From: Peptostreptococcaceae bacterium
GTDB taxonomy: Bacteria > Bacillota > Clostridia > Peptostreptococcales > Anaerovoracaceae
Assembly: GCA_016650175.1 (NCBI GenBank)
Contig: JAENWG010000003.1
Span: 1 to 64,000 of the forward strand
DNA length: 64,000 nucleotides
Direction of reading: 5' to 3'
The notes under the pieces are model-generated. The model made no database searches and was not told the DNA's origin. It worked only from the letters and a program-made list of their open reading frames with translations. This document shows positions 18,434 to 28,632 of the stretch, piece by piece (the first letter of the stretch is position 1; every line of letters begins with the position of its first letter). A program made the translations under genes and the position numbers.

Positions 18434-19010
18434 TTATATACTCAATTACAGAATCCGGTAGAAACTTGTCTACATCTTTTCCTGTCTTTAGTGCCTTTCT
18501 AAGCTCAGTGGCAGATACATCCACAAGCTTGTTATTTATTAATGTTATATCAGCATCATATTTTTCTCTATAGTCATTTAAATATTCCATGGTTTTCTCA
18601 ATATTAATACCCGGTCTATTACCGATAATAAAAGAAAACTTTTTCAGCAATTCTTTACCTTTAAACCACTTTTCTAGTTGAATAAAAGAATCATCACCCA
18701 TTATAAAAAACATCTTTGCATCATATAACTTCTTAAACTCTAAGAGAGTATCGTAAGAATATGATATTTCACCTTTTTCTAGTTCGAAATTTGAAACTTC
18801 AAATCTATCATCTATCTTTAAAATCGATTTTATCATATTATACCTGTGAGCGCCATTAGTAACACTTTTGCCAACTTTGAAAGGTTGAACATATGCAGGT
18901 AAAAATATTAGCTTGTCTAGGTTGCATTCATCAGCTGCATCCTTAGCCAGGCCTAAATGACCTTTATGTATAGGATCAAACGTCCCTCCATATATACCGA
19001 TTTTATTCAT
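18411..19010 (-). CDS. nadD: Nicotinate-nucleotide adenylyltransferase
   Basis: 199 residues with the nucleotidyltransferase signature GIYGGTFDPIHKGHLGLA at residues 4-21. The second motif ISATELR is represented as VSATELRKAL near 165. NadD makes deamido-NAD from nicotinate mononucleotide and ATP. It overlaps aspS by 8 bp and yqeK by 23 bp. Confidence 0.96.
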   Translation of the reverse strand: MNKIGIYGGTFDPIHKGHLGLAKDAADECNLDKLIFLPAYVQPFKVGKSVTNGAHRYNMIKSILKIDDRFEVSNFELEKGEISYSYDTLLEFKKLYDAKMFFIMGDDSFIQLEKWFKGKELLKKFSFIIGNRPGINIEKTMEYLNDYREKYDADITLINNKLVDVSATELRKALKTGKDVDKFLPDSVIEYINENKLYK

Positions 19011-20757
19011 TTACACTAATACCCAGTTCCTCTAGTTGCTCTTTGCTTGCAATTCCTGGAGCTTCACTTACCATACATTCAGCATTTTGATTTTTAGGAA
19101 AAGCTATAACTTCTCTAATACTTGATTCTCCTAAAAGAAGCATCACTAGTCTGTCAAGTCCGTACGCAAGTCCAGCATGAGGCGGAACTCCATATTTAAA
19201 AGCTTCAATTAAGAAACCAAACTTTTCGTCGCACTCAGCTTCAGTTAGACCAAGTACATTAAACATCTTTGTTTGAAGATCTTTATCATGTATTCTTATA
19301 CTTCCGCCACCAAGTTCTACACCATTTAGTATTATATCATACGCATCAGCTTTAACCTTTAAAGGCTCTGTGTCTAACATATGAATTTCATCTATTTTAG
19401 GTTGCGTAAACGGATGATGCATAGCCTTCATTTCACCTGTTTCTTCATCTCCTTCAAATAACGGGAAATCCACTACCCAAAGGAAATTAAATTTATTATC
19501 GTCTAGCAATCCAAGTTTACTTGCTAGGTGTCTTCTTAGGAATCCTAGGCTATCATACACTACCTTAGACTTATCCGCCACTATAAGAATCAAATCATTT
19601 GGTTTTGCATCAAAAACATCTGCTATTTTCTTTAATCCATCTTGGTCAAAGAATTTATTTACAGAAGAGTTATATTTATCTTCTTCAACTCTAATCCATA
19701 CTACTCCGCCACAGCCATACTGCTTAGCTTCGGTTATTATCTTATCAAGATTCTTTCTTGAAAACTCACTAGAAGCATTTTCTACGCATATGCCCCTTAC
19801 ATCCTCGGCTTTGTTAAATACGTCAAATTCGCAGCCAGAAGTAGCTTCTTTTAGCTTCTTAAGCTCGAATCCAAATCTAGTATCAGGCTTATCCGATCCA
19901 AATCTATCCATCGCATCATCATATGTTAATCTTTCAAAAGGAATTTCAATATCAACATTTTTAATATCCTTCATTACTTTTTTAAGAAAACCTTCTTGTA
20001 CACTCATTACGTCATCTTGATCAACAAATGACATTTCTAAATCTATTTGAGTAAATTCAGGTTGTCTATCAGCTCTTAAATCTTCATCTCTAAAACACTT
20101 AACTATTTGCATGTACTTATCAGTACCACCTACCATAAGTAGTTGTTTGAACATCTGTGGTGACTGAGGAAGTGCATAAAAATGTCCCGGATTCATACGG
20201 CTTGGAACCAAGTAATCTCTAGCTCCCTCTGGTGTAGGTTTGATAAGCATTGGTGTTTCAACTTCAGTAAATCCGTTAAAATCAAAATAGTCTCTAGTGC
20301 ATTTTACAACCCTATGTCTAAGTGTTAAATTATCTTGCATTTTTTTCTTTCTAAGGTCTAAATATCTGTACTTAAGTCTTAGATTATCATCAACATTATC
20401 ATCATCTTTAATATATATAGGTGGTGTTTCTGCAGATGAATAAATAACTATATCATTAGCAAATACTTCAATATCACCAGTTGGCAGTTTATCATTTTTA
20501 GAGCTTCTTTCTTTAACTACTCCTTTAATACCTATTACAAATTCACCTCTAAGCGAATCAGCTTTATTAAAGAGTTCCTCTGGCACATCGTTATTGAAAA
20601 CTACTTGTGTAATTCCAGTTTTATCTCTCAAATCAACAAATATTAAGCCGCCTAGATTTCTTCTCTTTGCTACCCATCCGTTTAGTATGATATTTTCATC
20701 GATATTTTCAGCGTTTAGTTCGCCACACATATGTGTTCTTTTAAATAGTTCAGACAT
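19003..20757 (-). CDS. aspS: Aspartyl-tRNA synthetase
   Basis: 584 residues, the bacterial type with an inserted GAD domain between catalytic segments. The N-terminal OB anticodon-binding domain contains GWVAKRRNLGGLIFVDLRD. Motif 2 is FRDEDLRADRQPEFTQIDLE near 218, and motif 3 is AGLAYGLDRLVMLLLGE near 535. Whether it is discriminating or also charges tRNA-Asn cannot be judged, since gatCAB or asnS are not in the window. It lies 12 bp after hisS. Confidence 0.97.
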   Translation of the reverse strand: MSELFKRTHMCGELNAENIDENIILNGWVAKRRNLGGLIFVDLRDKTGITQVVFNNDVPEELFNKADSLRGEFVIGIKGVVKERSSKNDKLPTGDIEVFANDIVIYSSAETPPIYIKDDDNVDDNLRLKYRYLDLRKKKMQDNLTLRHRVVKCTRDYFDFNGFTEVETPMLIKPTPEGARDYLVPSRMNPGHFYALPQSPQMFKQLLMVGGTDKYMQIVKCFRDEDLRADRQPEFTQIDLEMSFVDQDDVMSVQEGFLKKVMKDIKNVDIEIPFERLTYDDAMDRFGSDKPDTRFGFELKKLKEATSGCEFDVFNKAEDVRGICVENASSEFSRKNLDKIITEAKQYGCGGVVWIRVEEDKYNSSVNKFFDQDGLKKIADVFDAKPNDLILIVADKSKVVYDSLGFLRRHLASKLGLLDDNKFNFLWVVDFPLFEGDEETGEMKAMHHPFTQPKIDEIHMLDTEPLKVKADAYDIILNGVELGGGSIRIHDKDLQTKMFNVLGLTEAECDEKFGFLIEAFKYGVPPHAGLAYGLDRLVMLLLGESSIREVIAFPKNQNAECMVSEAPGIASKEQLEELGISVNE

Positions 20758-20769
20758 TTGTAACTCCTT

Positions 20770-22023
20770 CTATTTCTTTAATACGTCAATTAGCTCTTCT
20801 CTTTTTACCTCAAACTGATTTGAATTAGCCATATCTTTTACAGTTAGTACGCCGCTTTCTATTTCGCTATCACCTATAACTACAGTGTATTTAGCATTTA
20901 ATCTATTTGCATATTTAAATTGGCCTTTAATGTTTCTAGCCAATGCATCAATTTCAGCTCTTAATCCTTCATTTCTCAATTTTCTTAAAAGATTTAATGA
21001 ATATAGTTTAGCTTCTTCTCCTACATATGCAATAAATACATCTGTAGGTTTTGGCTCAGGGAACTTAACTCCGTTTGCTTCCATAAGCATAATAAGTCTT
21101 TCCTTACCTAGTCCAAATCCAACACCTGGTACATGTCTGTCGCCTATTTCATCCATAAGATAATCATATCTACCGCCACCACATACTGTTCCTTGGGCAC
21201 CGATTTTAGTAGTTACAAATTCAAAAGCAGTCTTGGTATAATAATCAAGCCCTCTAACTATTCTAGGATCAACCGTATATTTAATTCCAAATGCGTCTAA
21301 ATCCTTTTTAAGTTGCTCAAAAGCATCTACGCACTCATCACAAAGATAATCAATCATCATAGGTGCATCTTTTACTATGTCCTGACAAATTTCAGACTTA
21401 CAGTCTAAAATTCTCATAGGATTAGTCTCATATCTAACCTTACATGTATCACATAATTCATCATATCTAGGTTTTAAAAACTCTGTAAGTGCTTCTCTAT
21501 GTTTAGGTCTACATTTAGGACAACCTACACTGTTTATTCTAAGTTCTATTTCACCAACACCCATTTCGTGAAGAAAATCATAGCCAAGAGCAATAATTTC
21601 TGCATCAGCTATCATATTATCTGTACCAAATGTTTCTATACCAAACTGATGAAATTCTCTAAGTCTACCTGATTGTGGTTTTTCATATCTAAAACACGGA
21701 ATACTGTAATAGTATTTACTAGGTTGCGCATCTGCATAGTGATTAAGCTCTAAAAACGCTCTAGCAGTTGGTGATGTTCCTTCAGGTTTTAAAGTGATGC
21801 TTCTACCACCGTAATCTTCAAATGTGTACATTTCTTTTTGTACTATATCCGTTGTATCGCCTACTCCCCTTTGAAACAGTTCAGTAGCTTCAAAGACTGG
21901 CGTTCTTGCTTCCTTAAATCCATATCTGTCACAAATATCTGCAAATGATTTTTCTATATAGTGCCACTTGTATATTTGATCTGGAAAAATGTCCTTTGTA
22001 CCTTTTTGTGCTTTAATTGCCAT
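20770..22023 (-). CDS. hisS: Histidyl-tRNA synthetase
   Basis: 417 residues, class II. It begins IKAQKGTKDIFPDQ, with motif 2 in LKPEGTSPTARAFLE near 77 and the two histidine signatures RGLDYYTKTAFEF near 260 and GGGRYD near 282. The motif 3 region is PGVGFGLGKERLIMLM. The C-terminal anticodon domain is present. An internal cluster of cysteines (CPKCRP, CDTCK, CDEC; about 170-230) suggests a small metal-binding insertion as in several Firmicute HisRS. The hisS-aspS order is the Bacillus arrangement. Confidence 0.97.
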   Translation of the reverse strand: MAIKAQKGTKDIFPDQIYKWHYIEKSFADICDRYGFKEARTPVFEATELFQRGVGDTTDIVQKEMYTFEDYGGRSITLKPEGTSPTARAFLELNHYADAQPSKYYYSIPCFRYEKPQSGRLREFHQFGIETFGTDNMIADAEIIALGYDFLHEMGVGEIELRINSVGCPKCRPKHREALTEFLKPRYDELCDTCKVRYETNPMRILDCKSEICQDIVKDAPMMIDYLCDECVDAFEQLKKDLDAFGIKYTVDPRIVRGLDYYTKTAFEFVTTKIGAQGTVCGGGRYDYLMDEIGDRHVPGVGFGLGKERLIMLMEANGVKFPEPKPTDVFIAYVGEEAKLYSLNLLRKLRNEGLRAEIDALARNIKGQFKYANRLNAKYTVVIGDSEIESGVLTVKDMANSNQFEVKREELIDVLKK

Positions 22024-23412
22024 TTAATTACCTCCTAAATATCCTTTTTTTCTATTTATCATGTCTTCAATTCTAGCTATATATACCTCATAATTAGATA
22101 CATTTGGCACTCTTTCATGCCTTTCTTCCGAAGGAAAGTAAATTTTACTTGCTCCTCCAGCCCCTAACGCTATAATTGATTGTCTTTCATTCATAATTCT
22201 AATGTTATATATGCAATGGGTTTTATCCCTTTGATAGCCAATATTTTCTAAAGCTCCTGCCATATGTTTTTGTCTGTAAATATAGTATGGAGAATATCCA
22301 TTTTCTTTTAGCTTTTTATCTGCCAAATCAAGCATATTCATAACTAGTTCACCATTATTCCTATAGTAATTAGGATTGGTTTCTTCTAGTTTAGAGCCTT
22401 TTTTAACTGCCAGTGAATGAACTGTTACATTTTCAGGATTTAGCTGTATTATCTTATCCACCGTATTTTCAAAATCACTAATTTCTTCATCAGGAAGTCC
22501 TGCAATTATATCAGAGTTAATTGATTTAAAACCTACTTCTTTTGCCATATCATATGCTCTATATATTCCATCTACCGAATGATTTCTACCTATTTTCACA
22601 AGAGTATCTTGACTGAAGGTTTGTGGATTTATTGAAATTCTTTCAATGTCATATTTTTTTAATATTTTAAGCTTCTCAATACTTACAGTATCAGGTCTAC
22701 CCGCTTCAAATGAATATTCTTTTAAACCGCTTAAATCTATATTTTCTTTAATTTCGCCAACGAGTAACTCCAACTGATTTTCATCTAATACGCTTGGCGT
22801 ACCTCCACCTATATATATAGATTCTGGCTTCAAGCCTGTTCTTCCTATATATTCTATCTCTTTAATTAATGCTTCTAGATATCTATCAACTTCACCAGTT
22901 TTCGCTATGTTTGAAGTGAATGAGCAATACGCGCATCTTGAAGGACAAAATGGTATCCCTATATAAATGCCTACAGTATTTTCTTCAGCTGCCACTACAT
23001 TATTCATTTGATATTCTAATATATCTATCAACATATTAGCCTTCTTATCAGATAATATGTAATATGCTTTTAAATGTTCTTTAGCTTTTTCTAAATCACC
23101 TGTTAGTTCAAACGCATTTATAGCCGGTTTAAGAGGTCTTACTCCTATCATTGATCCCCATAGATGCTCATGACCCGTAATTTCAGTAAGTTTTATGTAT
23201 AGCTCTCTTAAAATTTCATCTCTTTCAATCGAATCAACATCATTTATTAAAAACGAATTAATATCATCAACTGTAATATCTTTTTTATTAAAATTCATCA
23301 CTATCTCGTATTCTTCTCTTCTTAAAAATACTTTAACTAATTCCTCATAGTGATGATCATTTGTTATTTTATTAATATAGAATTTATACAAATGGATTGT
23401 TCCTCTTTTCAT
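22024..23412 (-). CDS. hemZ: Coproporphyrinogen dehydrogenase HemZ-like radical SAM protein
   Basis: 462 residues. The radical SAM CxxxCxxC motif is PFCPSRCAYCSFTSN near residue 152, with IYIGGGTPSVL and the HemN-like FEAGRPDT region downstream. A non-catalytic N-terminal domain of about 140 residues marks it as HemZ rather than HemN. The family is annotated for oxygen-independent coproporphyrinogen oxidation, but several relatives (HemW type) are haem chaperones, and no other haem genes are here. The called start lacks a good ribosome site. A TTG at 23391 has AAGAGGA nine bases upstream and may be the true start. Confidence 0.88.
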   Translation of the reverse strand: MKRGTIHLYKFYINKITNDHHYEELVKVFLRREEYEIVMNFNKKDITVDDINSFLINDVDSIERDEILRELYIKLTEITGHEHLWGSMIGVRPLKPAINAFELTGDLEKAKEHLKAYYILSDKKANMLIDILEYQMNNVVAAEENTVGIYIGIPFCPSRCAYCSFTSNIAKTGEVDRYLEALIKEIEYIGRTGLKPESIYIGGGTPSVLDENQLELLVGEIKENIDLSGLKEYSFEAGRPDTVSIEKLKILKKYDIERISINPQTFSQDTLVKIGRNHSVDGIYRAYDMAKEVGFKSINSDIIAGLPDEEISDFENTVDKIIQLNPENVTVHSLAVKKGSKLEETNPNYYRNNGELVMNMLDLADKKLKENGYSPYYIYRQKHMAGALENIGYQRDKTHCIYNIRIMNERQSIIALGAGGASKIYFPSEERHERVPNVSNYEVYIARIEDMINRKKGYLGGN

Positions 23413-24010
23413 ACCCTATATCCGTGCTATCCATATGACCAGGATAAACCTTGGTATTGTCTGGTAATTTGAATAATTTTTCTTTTATTGATTTTATAAT
23501 CTTAGTCATAGATCCTTGAGGAAAATCTGTTCTTCCAATTGACATCTTGAAAAGAGTATCGCCACTAAATACTACATCATCTAGTAATATGCACATGCCT
23601 CCATTAGAATGGCCCGGAGTATGAATAAACTTAAGCTCAAGTTCACCTAATTTTAATGAGTCAGATTCTTCTACCCATATATCTGCTTCAAGTTCAATAG
23701 CTTTACCGAATATTTCTTTTGAACAGTTTATTTTGCTACTTCTTAGCATTTCTGCTTCTTCTTTATGTGCTACTATTAAAACATCATCATATTTTTTTAA
23801 TATTCTAGGAATTCCACCTATATGGTCACCGTGACCATGCGTTAAAATAATATACTTTAGTTTACTTTCGTTATCTTTTATAGCTTTTTCTATTCTTTCA
23901 TCGAAGAACCCTGGGTCAATTATGGCTGTCTCTTTAGTCGCTTCATCTACTATAAGATAAGCATTTTCGCCAATAGGTCCACCTTCAAACTCAAATATTT
24001 TCTTTCCCAT
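23384..24010 (-). CDS. MBL-fold hydrolase, YqgX/glyoxalase II-like
   Basis: About 208 residues of the metallo-beta-lactamase superfamily. The zinc motif THGHGDHIGGIPRIL lies near 56, HTPGHSNGGMCI near 130, VFSGDTLFKMSIGRTDFP near 148, and the terminal YPGHMDST near 190. This is the small glyoxalase-II-like group (YqgX, YcbL). The substrate is unproven. ATG 24010 with ATAGGAGA upstream is chosen; the longer frame would run into relA. The relA-MBL-hemZ-hisS-aspS order recurs in Clostridia. Confidence 0.92.
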   Translation of the reverse strand: MGKKIFEFEGGPIGENAYLIVDEATKETAIIDPGFFDERIEKAIKDNESKLKYIILTHGHGDHIGGIPRILKKYDDVLIVAHKEEAEMLRSSKINCSKEIFGKAIELEADIWVEESDSLKLGELELKFIHTPGHSNGGMCILLDDVVFSGDTLFKMSIGRTDFPQGSMTKIIKSIKEKLFKLPDNTKVYPGHMDSTDIGYEKRNNPFV

Positions 24011-24017
24011 ATTTCTC

Positions 24018-26207
24018 CTATACCTTAGCCCTGAACACCTGTGTAACACCTTGTATGTTCCTTAGTTTTCTAGATACCTTTTGTATCTGCTGAGTACTGT
24101 TAATAGAAAGAGTTAAAACCATATTAACATCTCCACCTTTACCAGTTTTCATATTTACACCTGCAATATGTACATTCATATCTTCACAAGTTTTAGAGAT
24201 ATCACTAAAAAGGCCTTTTCTGTCATCTGCTTCTACAGTTATATCAGCATAATATGACTTACCCGCCTTTAAGTCTTCCCATTCTACTTCTATGAATCTA
24301 CTCTTTTCACTTTCAGGAAGATTTACTATATTAGAACAATCTGTCCTATGTACCGATATTCCTCTACCTTTAGTAATAAATCCTACTATTTCATCCCCTG
24401 GTACTGGATTACAGCATCTAGAGACTCTTATCATTAGATTATCATAACCTTTTACGATAACACCTGCATTGTCATAATTCTTATTGGTTAAATTTTCTTT
24501 TTTCTTAGTTAATTCTTTTATATCGTTTTCCTGCTGGTTATCGATTATTGCCTTATCTTCTTTATATAAAGTTATTAAGCTTGTTCCGATTTTAGCTAGA
24601 ATAGAGCCTCCATGTGAAACTTGAATATACATTTCACTTAAGGTAGTCATATTGGCATTTTTCACTGCTTTTAAAAGATAAGCATTTTTACATACTAATT
24701 TAGGATCATATCCCTTTTTACGTAGGTATTTATCTATATTGTCTTTCCCTTTGTCTAAATCATCAGATTTATTTTCTTTTTTCAACCAGTTTCTAATCTT
24801 AGTTCTAGCATGTGAGCTCTTAGCTATTTTAAGCCAATCCATACTAGGTCCGCTCGAATTAGAAGATGTTACAATTTCAATTATATCTCCGTTTTGAAGT
24901 ACATGATCGATTGTAACCATTTTCCCGTTTATCTTAGCACCTACACATCTTGCCCCTACATCGCTATGTATCTTAAATGCAAAATCCAAAGGAGTTGATT
25001 CCGCAGGAAGTTCTATAACATCTCCCTTAGGTGTAAATACATATACTTGCGTTTCAAACAAATCAAGCTTAAGCGATTCCATAAATTCTACAGGATCCTC
25101 TGTATCTTTTTGCCATTCTAAAGTCTGTCTTAGCCAAGCTAGCTTCATATCAGATTCGTCTGTTTTACCAGAGCTGTCACCTTCTTTATATTTCCAGTGC
25201 GCTGCTATACCATATTCTGCTACTTGATTCATGGCATAAGTTCTTATCTGTATTTCAAAAGGGTCTCCGTTATCGCCTATTACTGTCGTATGAAGCGATT
25301 GGTACATATTAGTTTTCGGCATAGCTATATAGTCTTTAAATCTACCAGGTATTGGCTTCCATAAATTATGCACATGTCCTAATACAGCGTAACAATCTCT
25401 TACATTCGAAACAATAACTCTAACTGCTATTAAATCAAATATTTCGTCTAATTGTTTTTGCTGAATAACCATCTTCTTGTATATACTATATAAATGCTTG
25501 GATCTTCCTTTAATATCATATTGGATATCCGTTTGATCTAAATTTTCTTTTATCTCTTCAATTAACTGCAGAACTATTTTTTCTCTTTCAGTTTTCTTGA
25601 CTGTTACCTGCGCCGAAAGTCTCGTGTAATCTGCAGGATGTAAATATTTTAAAGACAAATCCTCTAATTCGAACTTTATGCTATATATACCTAATCTGCT
25701 TGCAAGAGGTGCATAAATTTCAAGCGTTTCTCTAGCCTTTTCCACTTTCTTTTCTGTGGGCATATATTCTAACGTTCTCATGTTATGCAGTCTGTCAGCT
25801 AGTTTTATTATTAAAACTCTTATGTCTTTGGCCATAGCTAAAAACATTTTTCTAAAATTCTCAGCCTGAAGTTCTTCCATAGAACCAAATACGATATTAC
25901 CTAGTTTAGTAACTCCGTCAACAAGTACTGCCACATCTTCGCCAAAATCCTCTACCAGATTTTCTCTAGTATAGTCTGTATCTTCAACTACATCGTGCAA
26001 AAGCCCGCCCACTATAGCGTCATTATCCATACCTAGGCGTGCTAAAACTAAGGCCACGTTAAGCGGATGAATTATGTAAGGTTCACCGCTTCTTCTTAAC
26101 TGTCCTTTATGGAGCTCATAAGCTTTATCGTATGCAGCTCTTATTATTTCATTGTCATACTTAGGATTGATTTCTGCTAATCCTATAAAAAAGCTTTTCT
26201 CGTCCAA
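24018..26207 (-). CDS. relA: Bifunctional (p)ppGpp synthetase/hydrolase
   Basis: 729 residues, long RelA/SpoT (Rel) type. The HD hydrolase domain has GGLLHDVVEDTDYTREN near 66 and an intact HDxxED motif. The synthetase domain has GRSKHLYSIYKKM near 240 and LFDLIAVRVIVSN. TGS (DVIELPAESTPLDFAFKIH near 395), an intermediate helical/zinc-finger-like region (RCCNPVPGDEIVGF near 605) and a C-terminal ACT domain follow. Both catalytic sites look intact, so it should make and degrade the alarmone. The start is TTG with CAGGAG nine bases upstream. Confidence 0.96.
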   Translation of the reverse strand: MDEKSFFIGLAEINPKYDNEIIRAAYDKAYELHKGQLRRSGEPYIIHPLNVALVLARLGMDNDAIVGGLLHDVVEDTDYTRENLVEDFGEDVAVLVDGVTKLGNIVFGSMEELQAENFRKMFLAMAKDIRVLIIKLADRLHNMRTLEYMPTEKKVEKARETLEIYAPLASRLGIYSIKFELEDLSLKYLHPADYTRLSAQVTVKKTEREKIVLQLIEEIKENLDQTDIQYDIKGRSKHLYSIYKKMVIQQKQLDEIFDLIAVRVIVSNVRDCYAVLGHVHNLWKPIPGRFKDYIAMPKTNMYQSLHTTVIGDNGDPFEIQIRTYAMNQVAEYGIAAHWKYKEGDSSGKTDESDMKLAWLRQTLEWQKDTEDPVEFMESLKLDLFETQVYVFTPKGDVIELPAESTPLDFAFKIHSDVGARCVGAKINGKMVTIDHVLQNGDIIEIVTSSNSSGPSMDWLKIAKSSHARTKIRNWLKKENKSDDLDKGKDNIDKYLRKKGYDPKLVCKNAYLLKAVKNANMTTLSEMYIQVSHGGSILAKIGTSLITLYKEDKAIIDNQQENDIKELTKKKENLTNKNYDNAGVIVKGYDNLMIRVSRCCNPVPGDEIVGFITKGRGISVHRTDCSNIVNLPESEKSRFIEVEWEDLKAGKSYYADITVEADDRKGLFSDISKTCEDMNVHIAGVNMKTGKGGDVNMVLTLSINSTQQIQKVSRKLRNIQGVTQVFRAKV

Positions 26208-26240
26208 AATATTATCTCCTGTTGTTTATTGTAATTGCTT

Positions 26241-28475
26241 TTAATTACTTTTTTTCTTCTCTTCTTTGTTTTTTCTAGCTATATATTTAGAAACATCTTC
26301 ACTTTTGGTCATGTCATACAAGACAGGTGTACATAAGAATATTGAAGAATATGTACCTACAAAGACACCTATTAACAGTGGAATTATAAATTCTCTAATT
26401 GTTGATGAAACAAGTATGAATAACGGTAACATTACAACTAATGTAGTAAGCGATGTCATAACAGATCTTGACAAAGTTTGGTTTACGCTATCGTTTAGAT
26501 TTACAAGGTTATTATTTTTCTTATAAAGTCTCTTATTTTCTCTAATCCTATCGAATACTACAATTGTATCATTTATCGAATAACCTACTACCGTAAGTAT
26601 ACCTGCGATAAATGGATTGTTTATTGTAAAACCGAATATCGCATATAACGATAAGGTTACTAGTACATCGTGCAACAAACCACTTACTGCTGCAACTCCA
26701 TATTTATATGTTTTAAATCTAAAGATTACATATACAAGTATGGATAAAGCCGCTATTAATATAGCTTTTACAGCATTTTGTCTAAGTTCTTTACCAATGC
26801 TAGGGCCAAATTCTTCAGATGCTAGTACGTCACTGCTTGAAACGTCAAAGTCTTCACCGATTGCAGCTACTACTTCTTCCCTCTTCGCATTATCTAATGC
26901 ATCAATAGTTTTTATGATTATTTGCTCATTATCATCACCTGCATAGATAATTGACGGGCTCAAATCAAACTCTTCTATTGATTTTTCAACTTCATCAACA
27001 GCCACTTTCTCACCCATGTCAAGCTGTATCATTGTACCGCCTGTGAAATCTATACCGTAATTAAAACCTTTTGTAAGCATAAAGCCTGCGCCCAAAAGAA
27101 TTATTGCTAAACTTAGTGCATAAAATTTCTTTCTGTTTTCAATAAATTTAAAGTGAGGAGTGTAATCTTTTCTGTATGTTCCATCTTCGTTCATTCCGAA
27201 GAAACTGTTTTTTCCGAATTTTTTACTTTCAGCAAGCATTCCCATAAGTAGTTGCGTAATAACTATTGCAGTGAATATACTTATTATGATACCAATCATT
27301 AATGTTAAGGCGAATCCTTTAACTGATGTAGTTCCTATTAAGTAAAGTACTATTGATGCTATAAGGGTTGTTATTTGAGCATCAAGTACGGTTGTCAGCG
27401 CTTTTTTGAAACCTGCATCTACTGCTACTCTAAGCGATTTACCCTTAGCTATTTCTTCTCTTATTCTTGTAAATATAATTACGTTAGCATCAACTGCCAT
27501 ACCAATTGATAATATGATACCTGCAATGCCTGGTAACGTCAGTACTGCTCCCATAGATACGAGTATCCATAAATCAAGTCCTACGTATAAGGCAAGTGCA
27601 ATGTCTGCAACGAGTCCAAGCATTCTATATACAACTAACATAATTAAGAATACTAATACCAAACCTATTATACCTGCTTTTACACTTTTATTTAACGCAT
27701 CAACTCCGATTGTAGCTGTTTGAACTGATGATGTTATTTCTTCAAGTGAAGTAGGAAGTGCACCACCACGTATTAGTGCTGCAGTAGAAGAAGCTTCTTC
27801 TTTTCCGAATCCTGAGCCTCTTGTAATTTCGCAAGTAAGACCTGATATTGCGCTATCACATGTAGGCGCTGATATAATCTGGTCATCAAGCATGATTACT
27901 ATAGCATTATTATACACTACTGTTCCATCTTCTTCTTCCATTGTAGGAGTTACTGTTCCGCTAGAAGCTTGTTTTGTAGCTGCTTCAAATTGCTCTGAAC
28001 CTGTATTTGTAAATTCCAATGTTATTTTATATCCACCATTATCTTGATCATTTTCAATTCCGGCATCTTTAACTTCTGAACCATTCATTACAAGCGTTCC
28101 GTCAGCTAAATAAAAATTAAGTTGAGCCGTTTGACCGATTTGTTCTATGGCTTCCGACGCATTTTCTACTCCCGGTAATTCTACTCTTAATCTGTCATTT
28201 CCTTCTATGGTTACCGTTGACTCTGATATACCCATAGCGTTGACTCTGTTTTCAAGTACAGATTTTGTTTCTTCCATAAGGCTATCTAGGTCTGAGCCTG
28301 TACTATCTGTTTGTGCTTCCATTACTACATAAACACCGCCGTTTATGTCTAACCCATATTTCATTTGGTCTCCTATATTTTTAAAACTTCCGACACCAAA
28401 TATGGTAATGTACCAACCTATTAATACTACCGCTATTACCGCAAATGATAATGTTTTTTTCAGTTTTGAATTCAT
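26241..28475 (-). CDS. secDF: Protein translocase subunit SecDF (fused)
   Basis: About 744 residues. SecD and SecF are fused in one chain, as in Bacillus. Each half has an N-terminal helix, a large periplasmic-type loop and a five-helix RND-like bundle. The D-half shows YGLDINGGVYVVMEA near 36 and GMAVDANVIIFTRIREE. The F-half shows YGIDFTGGTMIQLD near 480 and VGYSINDTIVVFDRIRENK. SecDF uses proton motive force to complete Sec export. ATG 28475 follows GAAGGGTGA. It lies downstream of yajC past a terminator, so it probably has its own promoter in the 157-bp gap. Confidence 0.96.
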   Translation of the reverse strand: MNSKLKKTLSFAVIAVVLIGWYITIFGVGSFKNIGDQMKYGLDINGGVYVVMEAQTDSTGSDLDSLMEETKSVLENRVNAMGISESTVTIEGNDRLRVELPGVENASEAIEQIGQTAQLNFYLADGTLVMNGSEVKDAGIENDQDNGGYKITLEFTNTGSEQFEAATKQASSGTVTPTMEEEDGTVVYNNAIVIMLDDQIISAPTCDSAISGLTCEITRGSGFGKEEASSTAALIRGGALPTSLEEITSSVQTATIGVDALNKSVKAGIIGLVLVFLIMLVVYRMLGLVADIALALYVGLDLWILVSMGAVLTLPGIAGIILSIGMAVDANVIIFTRIREEIAKGKSLRVAVDAGFKKALTTVLDAQITTLIASIVLYLIGTTSVKGFALTLMIGIIISIFTAIVITQLLMGMLAESKKFGKNSFFGMNEDGTYRKDYTPHFKFIENRKKFYALSLAIILLGAGFMLTKGFNYGIDFTGGTMIQLDMGEKVAVDEVEKSIEEFDLSPSIIYAGDDNEQIIIKTIDALDNAKREEVVAAIGEDFDVSSSDVLASEEFGPSIGKELRQNAVKAILIAALSILVYVIFRFKTYKYGVAAVSGLLHDVLVTLSLYAIFGFTINNPFIAGILTVVGYSINDTIVVFDRIRENKRLYKKNNNLVNLNDSVNQTLSRSVMTSLTTLVVMLPLFILVSSTIREFIIPLLIGVFVGTYSSIFLCTPVLYDMTKSEDVSKYIARKNKEEKKKSN

Positions 28476-28592
28476 TCTATTGTCACCCTTCATTGAATTA
28501 TTTATGTATACAAAATTATGGCATTATATTGGATTTTGATATACATTTTATTCTACTACAAAAGTCCCTATATATCAAGCGTTTTCCCTATT

Positions 28593-28619
28593 AAAAAAGC
28601 CCCATTTTAATGGGGCTTT
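28593..28619 (-). terminator. Rho-independent terminator after yajC
   Basis: An 11-bp stem containing AAAGCCCCATT pairs with AATGGGGCTTT (28596-28606 with 28609-28619). On the minus strand it is followed by a TTTTTT run. It lies 14 bp past the yajC stop and separates yajC from secDF. Confidence 0.88.
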
Positions 28620-28632
28620 CCATAGCTTTTGT

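Noticed and set aside
22024..23412. Part of a haem-synthesis cluster
   Set aside because: Only the HemZ-like radical SAM gene is present; neighbours are translation and alarmone genes, so no pathway can be claimed.
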